Shown here: piece by piece, positions 33,571 through 43,077 of the stretch | Layout of the letters: every line of letters starts with the position of its first letter | Position numbering within the stretch: position 1 is the first letter of the stretch | Assembly: GCF_015558675.1 (NCBI RefSeq) | Contig: NZ_JADMOL010000015.1 | Span: 36,497 to 89,338 of the forward strand | Source of the DNA: Paenibacillus sp. 1001270B_150601_E10 | Lineage (GTDB): Bacteria > Bacillota > Bacilli > Paenibacillales > Paenibacillaceae | Reading direction: 5' to 3' | DNA length: 52,842 nucleotides | Translations under genes and position numbers: made by a program | Notes under the pieces: model-generated | The model's database searches: none | Told to the model about the DNA's origin: nothing | What the model saw: the letters and a program-made list of their open reading frames with translations, nothing else

Positions 33571-36513
33571 ATGCTGCACCGTAAGAAGATTGCATTCTTG
33601 CTCATTGTCGTGATAGCGATAGCGGCTGTCGCCGTATTGTGGCTCACATCGGACCGCTCAAGCGAGACGGTAATCGATTACCCCATGGATAGTTCAGGCT
33701 TAGTAGCAGTAGGAACGCATCAGAAGAAGGACGGATATCAGAGCTATATTCAATCCTATTTAAAAGAAGAGCGGCCTAAGGAAGAAATCGTGATTCCAGC
33801 AGATTCATTTACGCAAGTTGAAGGCATGGAGGAGCACAAGCCTCGAGTGATTGAGGGGCTTCAGGAACGTGTAGTTCGCACTGGAGCGGACGGGACGATC
33901 GAATGGAAGTTTCAGATCAAAAAAGCGGGCTTGTATCAGATCGATATGACCGTAGCGCCTGCGCCTGGCAAGGATTCAGACGTAGAACGAGAGCTTCGAA
34001 TCGATGGAAAGCTGCCTTTTATAGAAGCGAAAAGTTTCATGTTTCAGCGGATTTGGAAGGATGAATCGACAGAGGTTGTTCGAGACGCGAACGGCAATGA
34101 TCTTACACCGAAGCAGGTAGAGGAAGCCTTATGGCAGACTGTTCCCTTAAAGGATGGGGCGGGATACGAGCCAAAGCCGTTCCTTTTTTATTTTAGTGAA
34201 GGCGATCACACATTACAGCTTACCTCAGTTAAAGAACCTATGGACATTGCACAGATTCGAATTCACAACCCCGACGAGCGTCCTGCTTATGAGGAGCTGG
34301 CCAAATCTTACGAATCTAATGCTATCCCTACACCAAGCGATGTCATGATCAAGGTGCAGGGGGAAGCTGTAAGCTATAAATCTTCTCCGTCGCTATTGCC
34401 GATGTACCATCGAGCAAGCCCAGCGGTAGAGCCGTATTCCGTATCCAAGCAGCGCAACAATATCATGGGCGGCTACGCTTGGCGGGCACCTGGACAATGG
34501 ATGGAATGGGAGATCGATGTCCCTCAGGACGGGCTGTACACCTTGTCTTTCAAAGTTCTTCAAAACTTTGTAACAGGTTCATCCTCTCTGCGCTCCTTAA
34601 CGATTGACGGCGAGCAGCCATTTAAAGAGGCAGAGCGAATCGGATTTCCATACAGTACATCCTGGCAGATGAAGACTGTCGGCAAGGATGAAGAAACACC
34701 GTACTTGTTCCACCTGACCAAGGGCAAGCATACGATTCGACTTGAAGTATCGCTTGGCGAATATGCCCCCATCATTCGAGCAGTGGAAGCAAGCATCCTG
34801 GAGCTGAACAGCATGTATCGTGAAATTATCAGCTTTACCGGGACTGTGCCAGATACATATCGCGATTATCAGCTGGATAAGCGGATCCCTGAGATGGCAA
34901 ACGTCTTCCGAGAGCAGAGCAAGGTGCTGCTTCAGATTGCGGATATGATCCAAAGCCCAAGCGGAGGCAAGGAGCGAGCAGCAATCTTAAATACGCTTGC
35001 ATATCAGCTTCAGGATATGGCGGACCGGCCGGATACCGTTCCTTCTCGTATTGATACCTTTAGTACAAACGTAGGAGCGCTGGGAGCGTGGATTCCAACA
35101 TTAAATGAGCAGCCGCTTGCTATCGATTATCTGATCGTCGCTTCGCCGGATGTGAAGCTGCCTGATCCGGAGGCTTCGCAGATGAAGCGGCTTTATACAG
35201 GCGTTCAGCAATTCGCGGCTTCTTTTGTTGAGAAGTACGATCAATTCAGCCTGGCTGAGGAAGAGGACAAGGTCATTAACGTATGGGTAACGACAGCAAG
35301 AGACCAAGCCCTGATTCTTAATCGCATGATTGCCGATCGATTTACGCCGGAAACGGGCATTCAGGTTAATTTGAAGCTGGTGCCAGCGGGTGTGCTGCTT
35401 CCTTCGACGATTGCGGGCAAAGGTCCTGATGTGGCGATTCAAGTCGGCAACGAGCTGCCGGTAAACTATGCAACCCGTAATGCGGTAGCGGATCTCAGCC
35501 AGTTTGAAGATTATGAAGAACTGACGAAGCGTTTCCATCCAAGCGCGATGGTTCCTTATCAGTTTAACGACAAGGCTTATGCGCTGCCGGAAACCCAGAC
35601 GTTCCCGGTGATGTTCTATCGCAAGGATATTCTCGTGGATGAAATGAAGCTAGAGGTGCCAAAGACATGGGATGATCTATTAGCTCTTATTCCTAAGCTG
35701 CAAAAGCGCAATCTTCAGATCGGCTTGCCGGATCGCCCGCTTAACACGATGGGAAATGAAGTCGCGAATACAGACGTCGTGACTTTGCCGCCGAATCCAA
35801 CGTACAGCATGCTGCTGTTCCAAAGCGGTGGAGAGCTGTATCGTGAGGATGGCATCGAGAGCGGCCTTGATACGGAAATCGCCGTACAGGTGTTCAAAAA
35901 ATGGACCGATCTGTATGTCAACTACAAGCTTCCGATCCGTGCGGATATTGCAAACCGCTTCCGTACAGGAGAAATGCCGCTCGTGATCGGCGATTATACG
36001 CTGTTTAACAAGCTGAATGTCTTTGCGCCAGAGATTAAGGGGCTGTGGGAATTTACTTCTGTTCCAGGTATCGAGACCGGGGACGGTACGATTCATAAGG
36101 ATGTGGGAAGCAGCGGTACAGCTGCCATTCTTATGGAAGCTTCAGCGCATAAGCAGGAGGCGTGGGAGTTCTTAAAATGGTGGACGCGCGCTGAGACCCA
36201 GGTTGCGTTTGGCCGAGAGTTGGAAATTCGGATGGGTGCATCTGCAAGATATCCAACTGCGAATCTTGAGGCGCTCGATGAGCTGCCATGGCAAACAAAT
36301 GATCTAAACAACCTGAAGGAGCAGTTCCAATGGGTAAAGGGAATTCCAGAGGTGCCAGGCGGATACTTTACCGGACGTCACTTGGATAATGCGTTCCGCA
36401 AGGTCGTGGTCCAAGGCGAGGATGCGAGGGAATCCTTGGATTACTACTTGCGCTACATCAATGAAGAGATCACCTTGAAGCGTCAAGAATTCAATCTTCC
36501 CTATAAGAAATGA
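33571..36513 (+). CDS. Membrane-anchored fusion: two carbohydrate-binding-like modules plus solute-binding domain
   Basis: 980 residues. An uncleaved N-terminal helix (about 7-25, FLLIVVIAIAAVAVLWL) anchors it. Two repeated beta-sandwich modules follow, near 70-235 and 265-410; each has a W-x-F/W-E-I...GLY phrase (IEWKFQIKKAGLYQIDM; MEWEIDVPQDGLYTLSF) and LRIDGK/LTIDGE, typical of CBM35/CBM6-like folds. A helical linker (about 415-530) leads to a family-1 solute-binding domain (about 565-960; VINVWVTTARDQALILNRM, FPVMFYRKDILVDEM, PLVIGDYTLFNKL). This is far larger than a normal binding protein (400-550). Next gene overlaps or lies within nine bases. Likely a surface glycan receptor; ligand unknown. 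Confidence 0.85.
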   Translation: MLHRKKIAFLLIVVIAIAAVAVLWLTSDRSSETVIDYPMDSSGLVAVGTHQKKDGYQSYIQSYLKEERPKEEIVIPADSFTQVEGMEEHKPRVIEGLQERVVRTGADGTIEWKFQIKKAGLYQIDMTVAPAPGKDSDVERELRIDGKLPFIEAKSFMFQRIWKDESTEVVRDANGNDLTPKQVEEALWQTVPLKDGAGYEPKPFLFYFSEGDHTLQLTSVKEPMDIAQIRIHNPDERPAYEELAKSYESNAIPTPSDVMIKVQGEAVSYKSSPSLLPMYHRASPAVEPYSVSKQRNNIMGGYAWRAPGQWMEWEIDVPQDGLYTLSFKVLQNFVTGSSSLRSLTIDGEQPFKEAERIGFPYSTSWQMKTVGKDEETPYLFHLTKGKHTIRLEVSLGEYAPIIRAVEASILELNSMYREIISFTGTVPDTYRDYQLDKRIPEMANVFREQSKVLLQIADMIQSPSGGKERAAILNTLAYQLQDMADRPDTVPSRIDTFSTNVGALGAWIPTLNEQPLAIDYLIVASPDVKLPDPEASQMKRLYTGVQQFAASFVEKYDQFSLAEEEDKVINVWVTTARDQALILNRMIADRFTPETGIQVNLKLVPAGVLLPSTIAGKGPDVAIQVGNELPVNYATRNAVADLSQFEDYEELTKRFHPSAMVPYQFNDKAYALPETQTFPVMFYRKDILVDEMKLEVPKTWDDLLALIPKLQKRNLQIGLPDRPLNTMGNEVANTDVVTLPPNPTYSMLLFQSGGELYREDGIESGLDTEIAVQVFKKWTDLYVNYKLPIRADIANRFRTGEMPLVIGDYTLFNKLNVFAPEIKGLWEFTSVPGIETGDGTIHKDVGSSGTAAILMEASAHKQEAWEFLKWWTRAETQVAFGRELEIRMGASARYPTANLEALDELPWQTNDLNNLKEQFQWVKGIPEVPGGYFTGRHLDNAFRKVVVQGEDARESLDYYLRYINEEITLKRQEFNLPYKK

Positions 36514-36521
36514 GGGATCAC

Positions 36522-37499
36522 ATGAATGCAATCTACGAACCGAATCCGGAAAGGATCGAACCGAATAAAGCAGCTTCTTCTACAAAAAAACGAATCAAGT
36601 CTCGACTGCTCGGACAATGGAAGGATCTAAAGCGCAATAAGCATGCATTGGTCTTATTAGCACCTTATTTCCTAATCTTTTTCACATTCACAGTGCTTCC
36701 CGTATTGATGTCGCTTGTGCTCAGTTTTACGTACTTCAATATGCTGGAGGCGCCAAGATGGGTGGGATGGGCGAACTATGCGAGACTCTTTGCCCAGGAT
36801 GATGTTTTCCTCATCGCCCTGAAAAACACGCTGTTGTTCGCTGCCATTACGGGGCCGATCAGCTACATGGCCTGCTTCTTCTTCGCTTGGCTTATTAATG
36901 AGCTGCCGCCCAAGCTGAGAGCATTTCTGACCTTGGTTCTCTATGCACCGTCTATTGCAGGGAACACGTATCTGATCTGGACTTTGCTGTTCAGCAGCGA
37001 TTCCTATGGCTATATGAATGCCTTTTTGATGAAATGGGGCTTTATTCTGGAGCCGGTTCAATGGCTGCAGGACCCAAGGTTCATGCTTGGCATTCTGATC
37101 ATCGTGCAGCTGTGGCTCAGTCTTGGGACAGCGTTCCTTGCCTTTATCGCGGGTCTTCAGAATGTGGATCGCACGTTGTATGAAGCAGGCGCGATTGACG
37201 GCATTCGCAACCGCTGGCAGGAGCTATGGTTCATTACGCTTCCTGCGATGCGTCCGCAGCTGATGTTTGGCGCCGTCATCCAGATCACGAATGCATTTGC
37301 GGTGGCAGAGATCTCGATCTATCTGCTTGGCTTCCCAAGCGTAGACTACGCCGCTCATACAATCGTTACGCATCTGATCGACTACGGTACCATTCGCTAC
37401 GAGATGGGCTATGCTTCAGCGATTGCAACCGTACTGTTCGTCATTATGCTGACGACCAATATGATTACGCAGAAGCTGCTTCGGAAAGTGGGGGATTAA
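36522..37499 (+). CDS. Sugar ABC transporter permease, pair A first subunit (MalF type)
   Basis: 325 residues, six membrane helices and the cytoplasmic EAA loop YEAGAIDGIRNRWQELWFITLP (about residue 219) that docks to the ATPase. ATG 36522 is used because GAGGG (36512-36516) lies five bases upstream; ATG 36510 would overlap the previous stop. It has an unusually long N-terminal cytoplasmic part (about 45 residues). Paired with the next gene. Confidence 0.92.
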   Translation: MNAIYEPNPERIEPNKAASSTKKRIKSRLLGQWKDLKRNKHALVLLAPYFLIFFTFTVLPVLMSLVLSFTYFNMLEAPRWVGWANYARLFAQDDVFLIALKNTLLFAAITGPISYMACFFFAWLINELPPKLRAFLTLVLYAPSIAGNTYLIWTLLFSSDSYGYMNAFLMKWGFILEPVQWLQDPRFMLGILIIVQLWLSLGTAFLAFIAGLQNVDRTLYEAGAIDGIRNRWQELWFITLPAMRPQLMFGAVIQITNAFAVAEISIYLLGFPSVDYAAHTIVTHLIDYGTIRYEMGYASAIATVLFVIMLTTNMITQKLLRKVGD

Positions 37500-37505
37500 G
37501 AACAG

Positions 37506-38375
37506 ATGAAAGGGATAAGCATCCGAAGTAAGCGACTCAACCGCTCATGGTTGATGGATATCCTGCTGTTTTTACTGCTTGGGCTTGTTGCGGTATTCAT
37601 GGCGCTTCCGCTTGTGTTTACCATCAGCAATGCATTCAAGCCGCTTGATGAGATTTTCATTTTCCCGCCAAGGTTTCTGGTCCGCAACCCAACCTTGGAT
37701 AACTTTAAAAACCTAGTCGTCCTTTTTGCCGATACATGGGTTCCGTTCTCTCGTTACGTGTTCAACACCTTTTTCATTGCAATCTTAGGTACCGTCGGGC
37801 ACGTGATCATTGCCTCGGCAGCGGCATATCCGCTTGCGAAGGTAAGATTCCCAGGACGCAACATCTTGTTCAGCATGGTTGTCATGGCGCTCATGTTCAC
37901 CCCATATGTCACACAAGTGCCGAACTATATGACGGTAACGTGGCTTGGCATGGTGGATACGTATTGGGCAGTCATTCTGCCCGCTTTTGGGATGACGCTG
38001 GGATTGTACTTGATGAAGCAGTTCATGGAGCAAATCCCGGATGCCTTGATCGAAGCGGCCAAGGTGGATGGAGCTAGCGAGTACCGCATCTTCTGGCAGA
38101 TCGTCATGCCGATCGTAAAGCCGGCATGGCTCACCCTGATCATCTTCTCGCTGCAGAATTTATGGACGGGGAACTCCGCAGCCTCACGGTTTATTTATAG
38201 CGAACAGCTCAAAACCGTAGATGCCGCATTCAGCCAGATTGCAGCGGGCGGCTTGGTTCGGACGGGGCCGGTTGCAGCCGTTACGCTGCTTATGATGCTG
38301 GTGCCGATCACGGTGTTTATCGTGACACAAAGCAATATCATTCAAACGATGTCCACGTCGGGCTTGAAGGAATAG
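37506..38375 (+). CDS. Sugar ABC transporter permease, pair A second subunit (MalG type)
   Basis: 289 residues, six membrane helices, EAA loop IEAAKVDGASEYRIFWQIVMP (about residue 182). Six bases behind its partner, ten bases before the NHL/Yip1 gene. Forms the channel with the preceding subunit. Confidence 0.93.
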   Translation: MKGISIRSKRLNRSWLMDILLFLLLGLVAVFMALPLVFTISNAFKPLDEIFIFPPRFLVRNPTLDNFKNLVVLFADTWVPFSRYVFNTFFIAILGTVGHVIIASAAAYPLAKVRFPGRNILFSMVVMALMFTPYVTQVPNYMTVTWLGMVDTYWAVILPAFGMTLGLYLMKQFMEQIPDALIEAAKVDGASEYRIFWQIVMPIVKPAWLTLIIFSLQNLWTGNSAASRFIYSEQLKTVDAAFSQIAAGGLVRTGPVAAVTLLMMLVPITVFIVTQSNIIQTMSTSGLKE

Positions 38376-38385
38376 GAGGAGCAAC

Positions 38386-40449
38386 ATGACGACGATCAAG
38401 AAATCCGTAGCCGTAATATGCGTGGTTGTATTGACGCTGCTGACAGCTGGAAGCGTATATGCTGCTCCCGAGGATAGTTACACCTATTCCTATTGGGGAG
38501 ATCCCGTTCCATCGCCTTCGCCCTATGCGCCGGTAACGGTGTTGTATGGTCAAGACATGGGTGCAGGCAGCCTGAACATGCCTCAGGATTTGTTTGTAAC
38601 CCGAGCGGGGGACATCTATATTGCGGATACCGGAAATAACCGGATTCTAGTGCTCGATTCGAACTGGCAGATGAAGCAGGCAATCAGTGAGTTTGAACAT
38701 GATGGCGAGATGGATGCGCTGCTTGGCCCAGAGGGCGTTTATGTAGGGAAGGATGGGCATATTTACGTCGCAGACACACAGAACAAGCGCGTCTTGCAGT
38801 TTACGAGCGAAGGAAAGTTCGTGCTTGAGATCCTAAGACCAGAATCGTCGCTCATTCGTGCGGGGTTCGAGTATTCGCCGACGAAGGTTGCTGTAGATCG
38901 GGAAGGCCAGATCTACACCGTGAGCCGAGGCTCTTATGAAGGAATCATGATGTTCGACAGCGATGGCGTATTCGATGGCTTTATTGGAACGAACCGCGTC
39001 AAGTTCAATCCGATTGACCTGTTCTGGAAGCGGATCTCTACCAAAGAACAGCGCGATCAGATGGAGATGTTCGTACCGCTCGAATTCAACAATTTATCCA
39101 TTGATGAGGACGGATTTATCTTTGCAACAACGTCTGAAGAGAATTCGGACTCGCCGGTAAAACGCTTGAATCCATCAGGTGTTGACATCCTGCGCAGCAA
39201 GGGCTACTTCCCTGTTAAAGGAGATATCAACACCCTGCAAGTGAGCAGTGCGCCCGGCAGCTCCATCATGATCGATGTGGCAGCAGACAAAGGCGGCATG
39301 TATTCGCTTCTTGATTCGAAGCGCGGACGCATTTTTACGTACGACAAGGAAGGCAATCTTTTGTATGTGTATGGCGGATTAGGGAGCAAGGTTGGCAAAT
39401 TCAGAACGCCTTCTGCCTTTCAAATGCTGGGGGATCAGATGCTCGTGCTGGATAAAGGATTGAATCGCCTTACCGTGCTTGAGCCTACCGAATATGGCTA
39501 TGCGGTTCGAGAGGCCGTCACCCATCTTTATGACGGCAAAGTAGAAGCTTCTACGAAAGAGTGGCAGCGCGTGCTTGCCCTTAACGGCAACAATGACGTC
39601 GCCTACATCGGGATTGGTAAATCGCTCCTGAAGCAAGGAGACAATGCTGCGGCAATGAGCTACTTTAAGCTTGGCAATCATCGCGAATGGTATTCCGAAG
39701 CGTTCAAGCGATTCCGCAAAGATATCCTGATGGAGAACTTTGGAACGATCGTCATGACGATTGTGCTCGGAGTGGTTGCCATTGTGGCAGCAGTGAAGCT
39801 GTTTGCACGAAGAACAGCAGGACATTATGACGAGGTTGGCGTTATTCGCAATCCTTTCTATACGATGATTCACCCGTTTAATGGATTTTGGGAGATGAAG
39901 TATGAAAAGAAAGGCAGAGTGAAGATTGCGCTGCTGCTCGTATGTTTGCTCGTCATTTTTACGATTATCAAAAAGCAGTACAGCGGCTTTGTCGTGAATA
40001 TGAACAACTTGGCGAATATGAACAGCCTGCAGGAGCTTCAATTTATTGCCTTGCCATTCCTGCTCTGGTGCGTAGCGAACTGGTCGCTTACTACACTTAT
40101 GGATGGCGAAGGGAAGTTCAAGGATATTGTCATGGCGACCGGCTATGCGCTGATGCCGTTAGTGATCATCTTGATTCCGCAAACGCTGATCAGCAATGTC
40201 ATGACACAAGGGGAAAGTGCGCTTTATTATTTGCTCGATGGCATTGCCTACGCTTGGTGCTTGGCGCTGCTGTTTGTCGGCACAATGACCGTGCATCAAT
40301 ATTCGCCAGGGAAGACGCTTGCGACGATGCTTCTCACGCTTGTAGTCATCGGGATTATCCTGTTCTTGTCCCTATTGTTCTTTAGCATGATGCAGCAGAT
40401 TGTGAATTTCGTGGTGTCCATCTATCGCGAGATTTCATTCCGATTGTGA
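38386..40449 (+). CDS. NHL-repeat/TPR protein with C-terminal Yip1-type membrane domain
   Basis: 687 residues. A signal-peptide-like N terminus (cleavage after SVYA, about residue 26) leads to NHL beta-propeller repeats (about 55-375: MPQDLFVTRAGDIYIADTGNNRILVLD, GPEGVYVGKDGHIYVADTQNKRVLQF). A short TPR-like helical pair follows (about 380-440, AYIGIGKSLLKQGDNAAAMSYF), then a first membrane helix (about 454-475) and a Yip1-like bundle of about five helices (485-687; starts RNPFYTMIHPFNGFWEMKYEKKGR). The propeller would face outside. GGAGGAG site before ATG. No enzyme motif; I suggest a scaffold or sensor in the same complex as the permeases, by inference only. Confidence 0.8.
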   Translation: MTTIKKSVAVICVVVLTLLTAGSVYAAPEDSYTYSYWGDPVPSPSPYAPVTVLYGQDMGAGSLNMPQDLFVTRAGDIYIADTGNNRILVLDSNWQMKQAISEFEHDGEMDALLGPEGVYVGKDGHIYVADTQNKRVLQFTSEGKFVLEILRPESSLIRAGFEYSPTKVAVDREGQIYTVSRGSYEGIMMFDSDGVFDGFIGTNRVKFNPIDLFWKRISTKEQRDQMEMFVPLEFNNLSIDEDGFIFATTSEENSDSPVKRLNPSGVDILRSKGYFPVKGDINTLQVSSAPGSSIMIDVAADKGGMYSLLDSKRGRIFTYDKEGNLLYVYGGLGSKVGKFRTPSAFQMLGDQMLVLDKGLNRLTVLEPTEYGYAVREAVTHLYDGKVEASTKEWQRVLALNGNNDVAYIGIGKSLLKQGDNAAAMSYFKLGNHREWYSEAFKRFRKDILMENFGTIVMTIVLGVVAIVAAVKLFARRTAGHYDEVGVIRNPFYTMIHPFNGFWEMKYEKKGRVKIALLLVCLLVIFTIIKKQYSGFVVNMNNLANMNSLQELQFIALPFLLWCVANWSLTTLMDGEGKFKDIVMATGYALMPLVIILIPQTLISNVMTQGESALYYLLDGIAYAWCLALLFVGTMTVHQYSPGKTLATMLLTLVVIGIILFLSLLFFSMMQQIVNFVVSIYREISFRL

Positions 40450-40461
40450 GGAGGGACGGAC

Positions 40462-43077
40462 GTGATTCGATTACAACAACGAACCAAAATCATACTCTAC
40501 TTGCTCCTAATCATAGGAGCCCCGCTTCTCATCGCAGGGATATGGAGCGGGAAGCTTGACCACGTGAATGCATCAATAGAGGCACAGGGGCATATTGAGT
40601 CTCGGCCGCTGTCTTCAGCTGAAGCGAAGACGATCAAGCTGGATGCGGGCAGCAATCGAGGAAAGGATGCCAATCGCCTCAATTCCGATAAAGAGCGGCA
40701 AGCGCTGCTGACCATGGAACAGGTAGCGGAGAATGATGATTTGAAGCTGTATCTGAATCGCAGCACAGCAGAGATTGCCGTTGTAGATAAGAAGAACAGC
40801 TACACGTGGTTCTCGAATCCGCAGGAGCGATCTAACGATACCCTTGCAGCACCGCTTTATCAGGCTGAGCTCGCTTCTCAGCTTATCGTGAACTACTACA
40901 GCGAGAATGGTCAGCTTAATCGAATGAACAGCTATGATGAAAGTGTGGCTAAACAACAAATCCAAATCGAGTCGATCGAGAATGGAGTTCAAGTGACCTA
41001 CACCTTCGGTGATGCGTCAGATGCAAGAGGGATCATTCCTCAGACCATTCATAAGGAGCAAATGGAAGCGAAGATTCTGTCCAAGCTACCTGATGAGGAT
41101 GCTAAGAAGCGCTGGCTGTCCCGATATCGTCTTGATGAAGAGACGGGCATTTATCGTGTGCGTCAGCTTCAGGATTATATCGCTGAAGAAATGGCAGAGC
41201 TTCTGAAGTCAATTGGCTATACCGAAGAGGATGCCTTGGCGGATGAAGGAGAAGCTGCAGCGGAGCAGACGGATGTCAAGCAGAAGCCAGAATTCCAGGT
41301 CGCGCTGCAATATAAGCTCGATGGGGATCAATTGGTAGCGATTGTGCCTAGCGATAAGGTTAGCTACAAGACGTCGTTTCCGCTCGCATCGATCGATGTT
41401 CTCCCGTTCTTTGGAGCGGCCGGAACAGATGCCAAGGGATATATGATTGTGCCGGATGGATCAGGTGCGCTTATCCATCTGAACAGCGAGAAGCTGAACG
41501 CAGAGCCTTATGTGATGCCGGTATACGGCCCTGATGACATGTTCAAGGCGGAAGAGCAGTGGCAGATCAATGAGAAGACACGCATGCCGATCTTTGGCAT
41601 GAAGCAGGATGACCGCGCTTTCATTGGCATGATTGAAGACGGCGACGGGCTGGCAACAATTCTAGCGGACATTAGCGGTCGCAACCATTCGTTCAACAGC
41701 ATCTCTTCGCGTTATCGGATTCTTGCTATGGACCGATATACCCTGACCTCTGGAACGAAGTCCAGTTCCGTTCCAATGCTCGAGAAGAAGGGCTACGAAG
41801 GGGAGCTTCGTATCCGGTACAGCTTCCTGTCGGGCGATGAAGCCAATTATGTGGGGATGGCTGATGTATATCGGGACTACTTGACGAAGATATTTGGGTG
41901 GAAGCCTGTAGAAGGCACATCGGCACCTTTCGTGCTTGAGCTGCTTGGCTCGTTCCCCAAGCAAAAGTCTTTTCTAGGCATTCCTTATACCTCCAATGAA
42001 GCACTGACGACGTTTGATCAAGCGCAGACGATTGCAGCTATGCTTAAGGATGCAGGCGTAGATGATCTTGCGATGCGGTACGTAGGCTGGTTCAACGACG
42101 GCATCCGTCATGAATCTCCTAAGAGCGTCAGCGTAGACCGTGTGCTTGGAGGGAAAAAAGATTGGATGGCGCTTTCGATATTTGCGGACAAAGAAAATAT
42201 ATCTCTATATGCGGATGTGGCGCTTATGGAACAATATGAGACTTCCAAGCATGCATCCTACTATTTGATGCAGTCCAAAGCGCGCAAATACGAATACGAT
42301 CCTGTCATGAATATGGAGAACAAGAGCGGATTCTCCTATACACTGCTAAGTCCAGCCAAGCTTGGCGATGTGACGACAGCTTTTGTAACTCGTCTGAAGA
42401 AGCTTGGGACAGACGGAGTGTCATTGAGAGACCTTGGAGATACGCTTTATTCCGACTTCAACCCCTCGCAGATGATTACTCGTCAGGATGCCCTGCGTAC
42501 GGCGAAGGAAACGGCGCTGTCCATTCAACAGTCAGGTGAGCGCGTTATGGTTAACGGAGGCAACGTCTATGTACTGCCTGCGGCGGATTTGGTCGTCAAT
42601 GCGCCTACGATGAGCAGCCGGGCGAATCTAAGCGATGAGGATGTTCCTTTCTATCAGATCGTTCTCCATGGCTTTGTTGATTTAGCAGGACAGCCGTTCA
42701 ATCAGGGGAGCATGGTAGATGTCCGCACTTCGATGCTGAAGGCGGCAGAGACAGGAATGAGCGTATATTATTCGTGGTTCTATGCAGATCCTTCCGCGGT
42801 GAAGAACACGGAGTACGACAGCTACATGTCTCAGTCCTATGCCACTTGGAAGGATGAGGCGATTAAGCAATATAAAGAGTTGAGCGAGCTTCATCAAGCG
42901 ACCCGTGGCCAGTTGATTACGGGACATGGCAAGCTGTCAGACGGAGTGACATGGACAGAATACGAGAATAATGTCGCTGTTATTGTGAACTATACGAATG
43001 ATGTTGTGCAGGTAAAAGGCCATCAGATCGAGCCAATGAGCTTTCTGGTTGGAACAGGCGGTGATCTTTCCTTATGA
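40462..43077 (+). CDS. Membrane-anchored DUF5696-type protein, glycoside-hydrolase-like
   Basis: 871 residues. N-terminal anchor helix (about 9-27), charged linker, a large beta-sandwich region (about 90-470; FPLASIDVLPFFGAAG, GYMIVPDGSGALIHL), a probable (beta/alpha)8 region (about 480-760; GVDDLAMRYVGWFNDG near 532-547; DGVSLRDLGDTLYSDFNPS near 650-666), and a short C-terminal beta part (about 800-871). This order is that of retaining exo- and endo-glycosidases of the GH31/GH36/GH101 type; the aspartates in RDLGD and YSDF are candidate catalytic residues. I recall the family as DUF5696; no activity is established to my knowledge. GTG 40462 follows GAGGAGGG. Its stop overlaps the next permease by ATGA. 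Confidence 0.8.
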   Translation: MIRLQQRTKIILYLLLIIGAPLLIAGIWSGKLDHVNASIEAQGHIESRPLSSAEAKTIKLDAGSNRGKDANRLNSDKERQALLTMEQVAENDDLKLYLNRSTAEIAVVDKKNSYTWFSNPQERSNDTLAAPLYQAELASQLIVNYYSENGQLNRMNSYDESVAKQQIQIESIENGVQVTYTFGDASDARGIIPQTIHKEQMEAKILSKLPDEDAKKRWLSRYRLDEETGIYRVRQLQDYIAEEMAELLKSIGYTEEDALADEGEAAAEQTDVKQKPEFQVALQYKLDGDQLVAIVPSDKVSYKTSFPLASIDVLPFFGAAGTDAKGYMIVPDGSGALIHLNSEKLNAEPYVMPVYGPDDMFKAEEQWQINEKTRMPIFGMKQDDRAFIGMIEDGDGLATILADISGRNHSFNSISSRYRILAMDRYTLTSGTKSSSVPMLEKKGYEGELRIRYSFLSGDEANYVGMADVYRDYLTKIFGWKPVEGTSAPFVLELLGSFPKQKSFLGIPYTSNEALTTFDQAQTIAAMLKDAGVDDLAMRYVGWFNDGIRHESPKSVSVDRVLGGKKDWMALSIFADKENISLYADVALMEQYETSKHASYYLMQSKARKYEYDPVMNMENKSGFSYTLLSPAKLGDVTTAFVTRLKKLGTDGVSLRDLGDTLYSDFNPSQMITRQDALRTAKETALSIQQSGERVMVNGGNVYVLPAADLVVNAPTMSSRANLSDEDVPFYQIVLHGFVDLAGQPFNQGSMVDVRTSMLKAAETGMSVYYSWFYADPSAVKNTEYDSYMSQSYATWKDEAIKQYKELSELHQATRGQLITGHGKLSDGVTWTEYENNVAVIVNYTNDVVQVKGHQIEPMSFLVGTGGDLSL

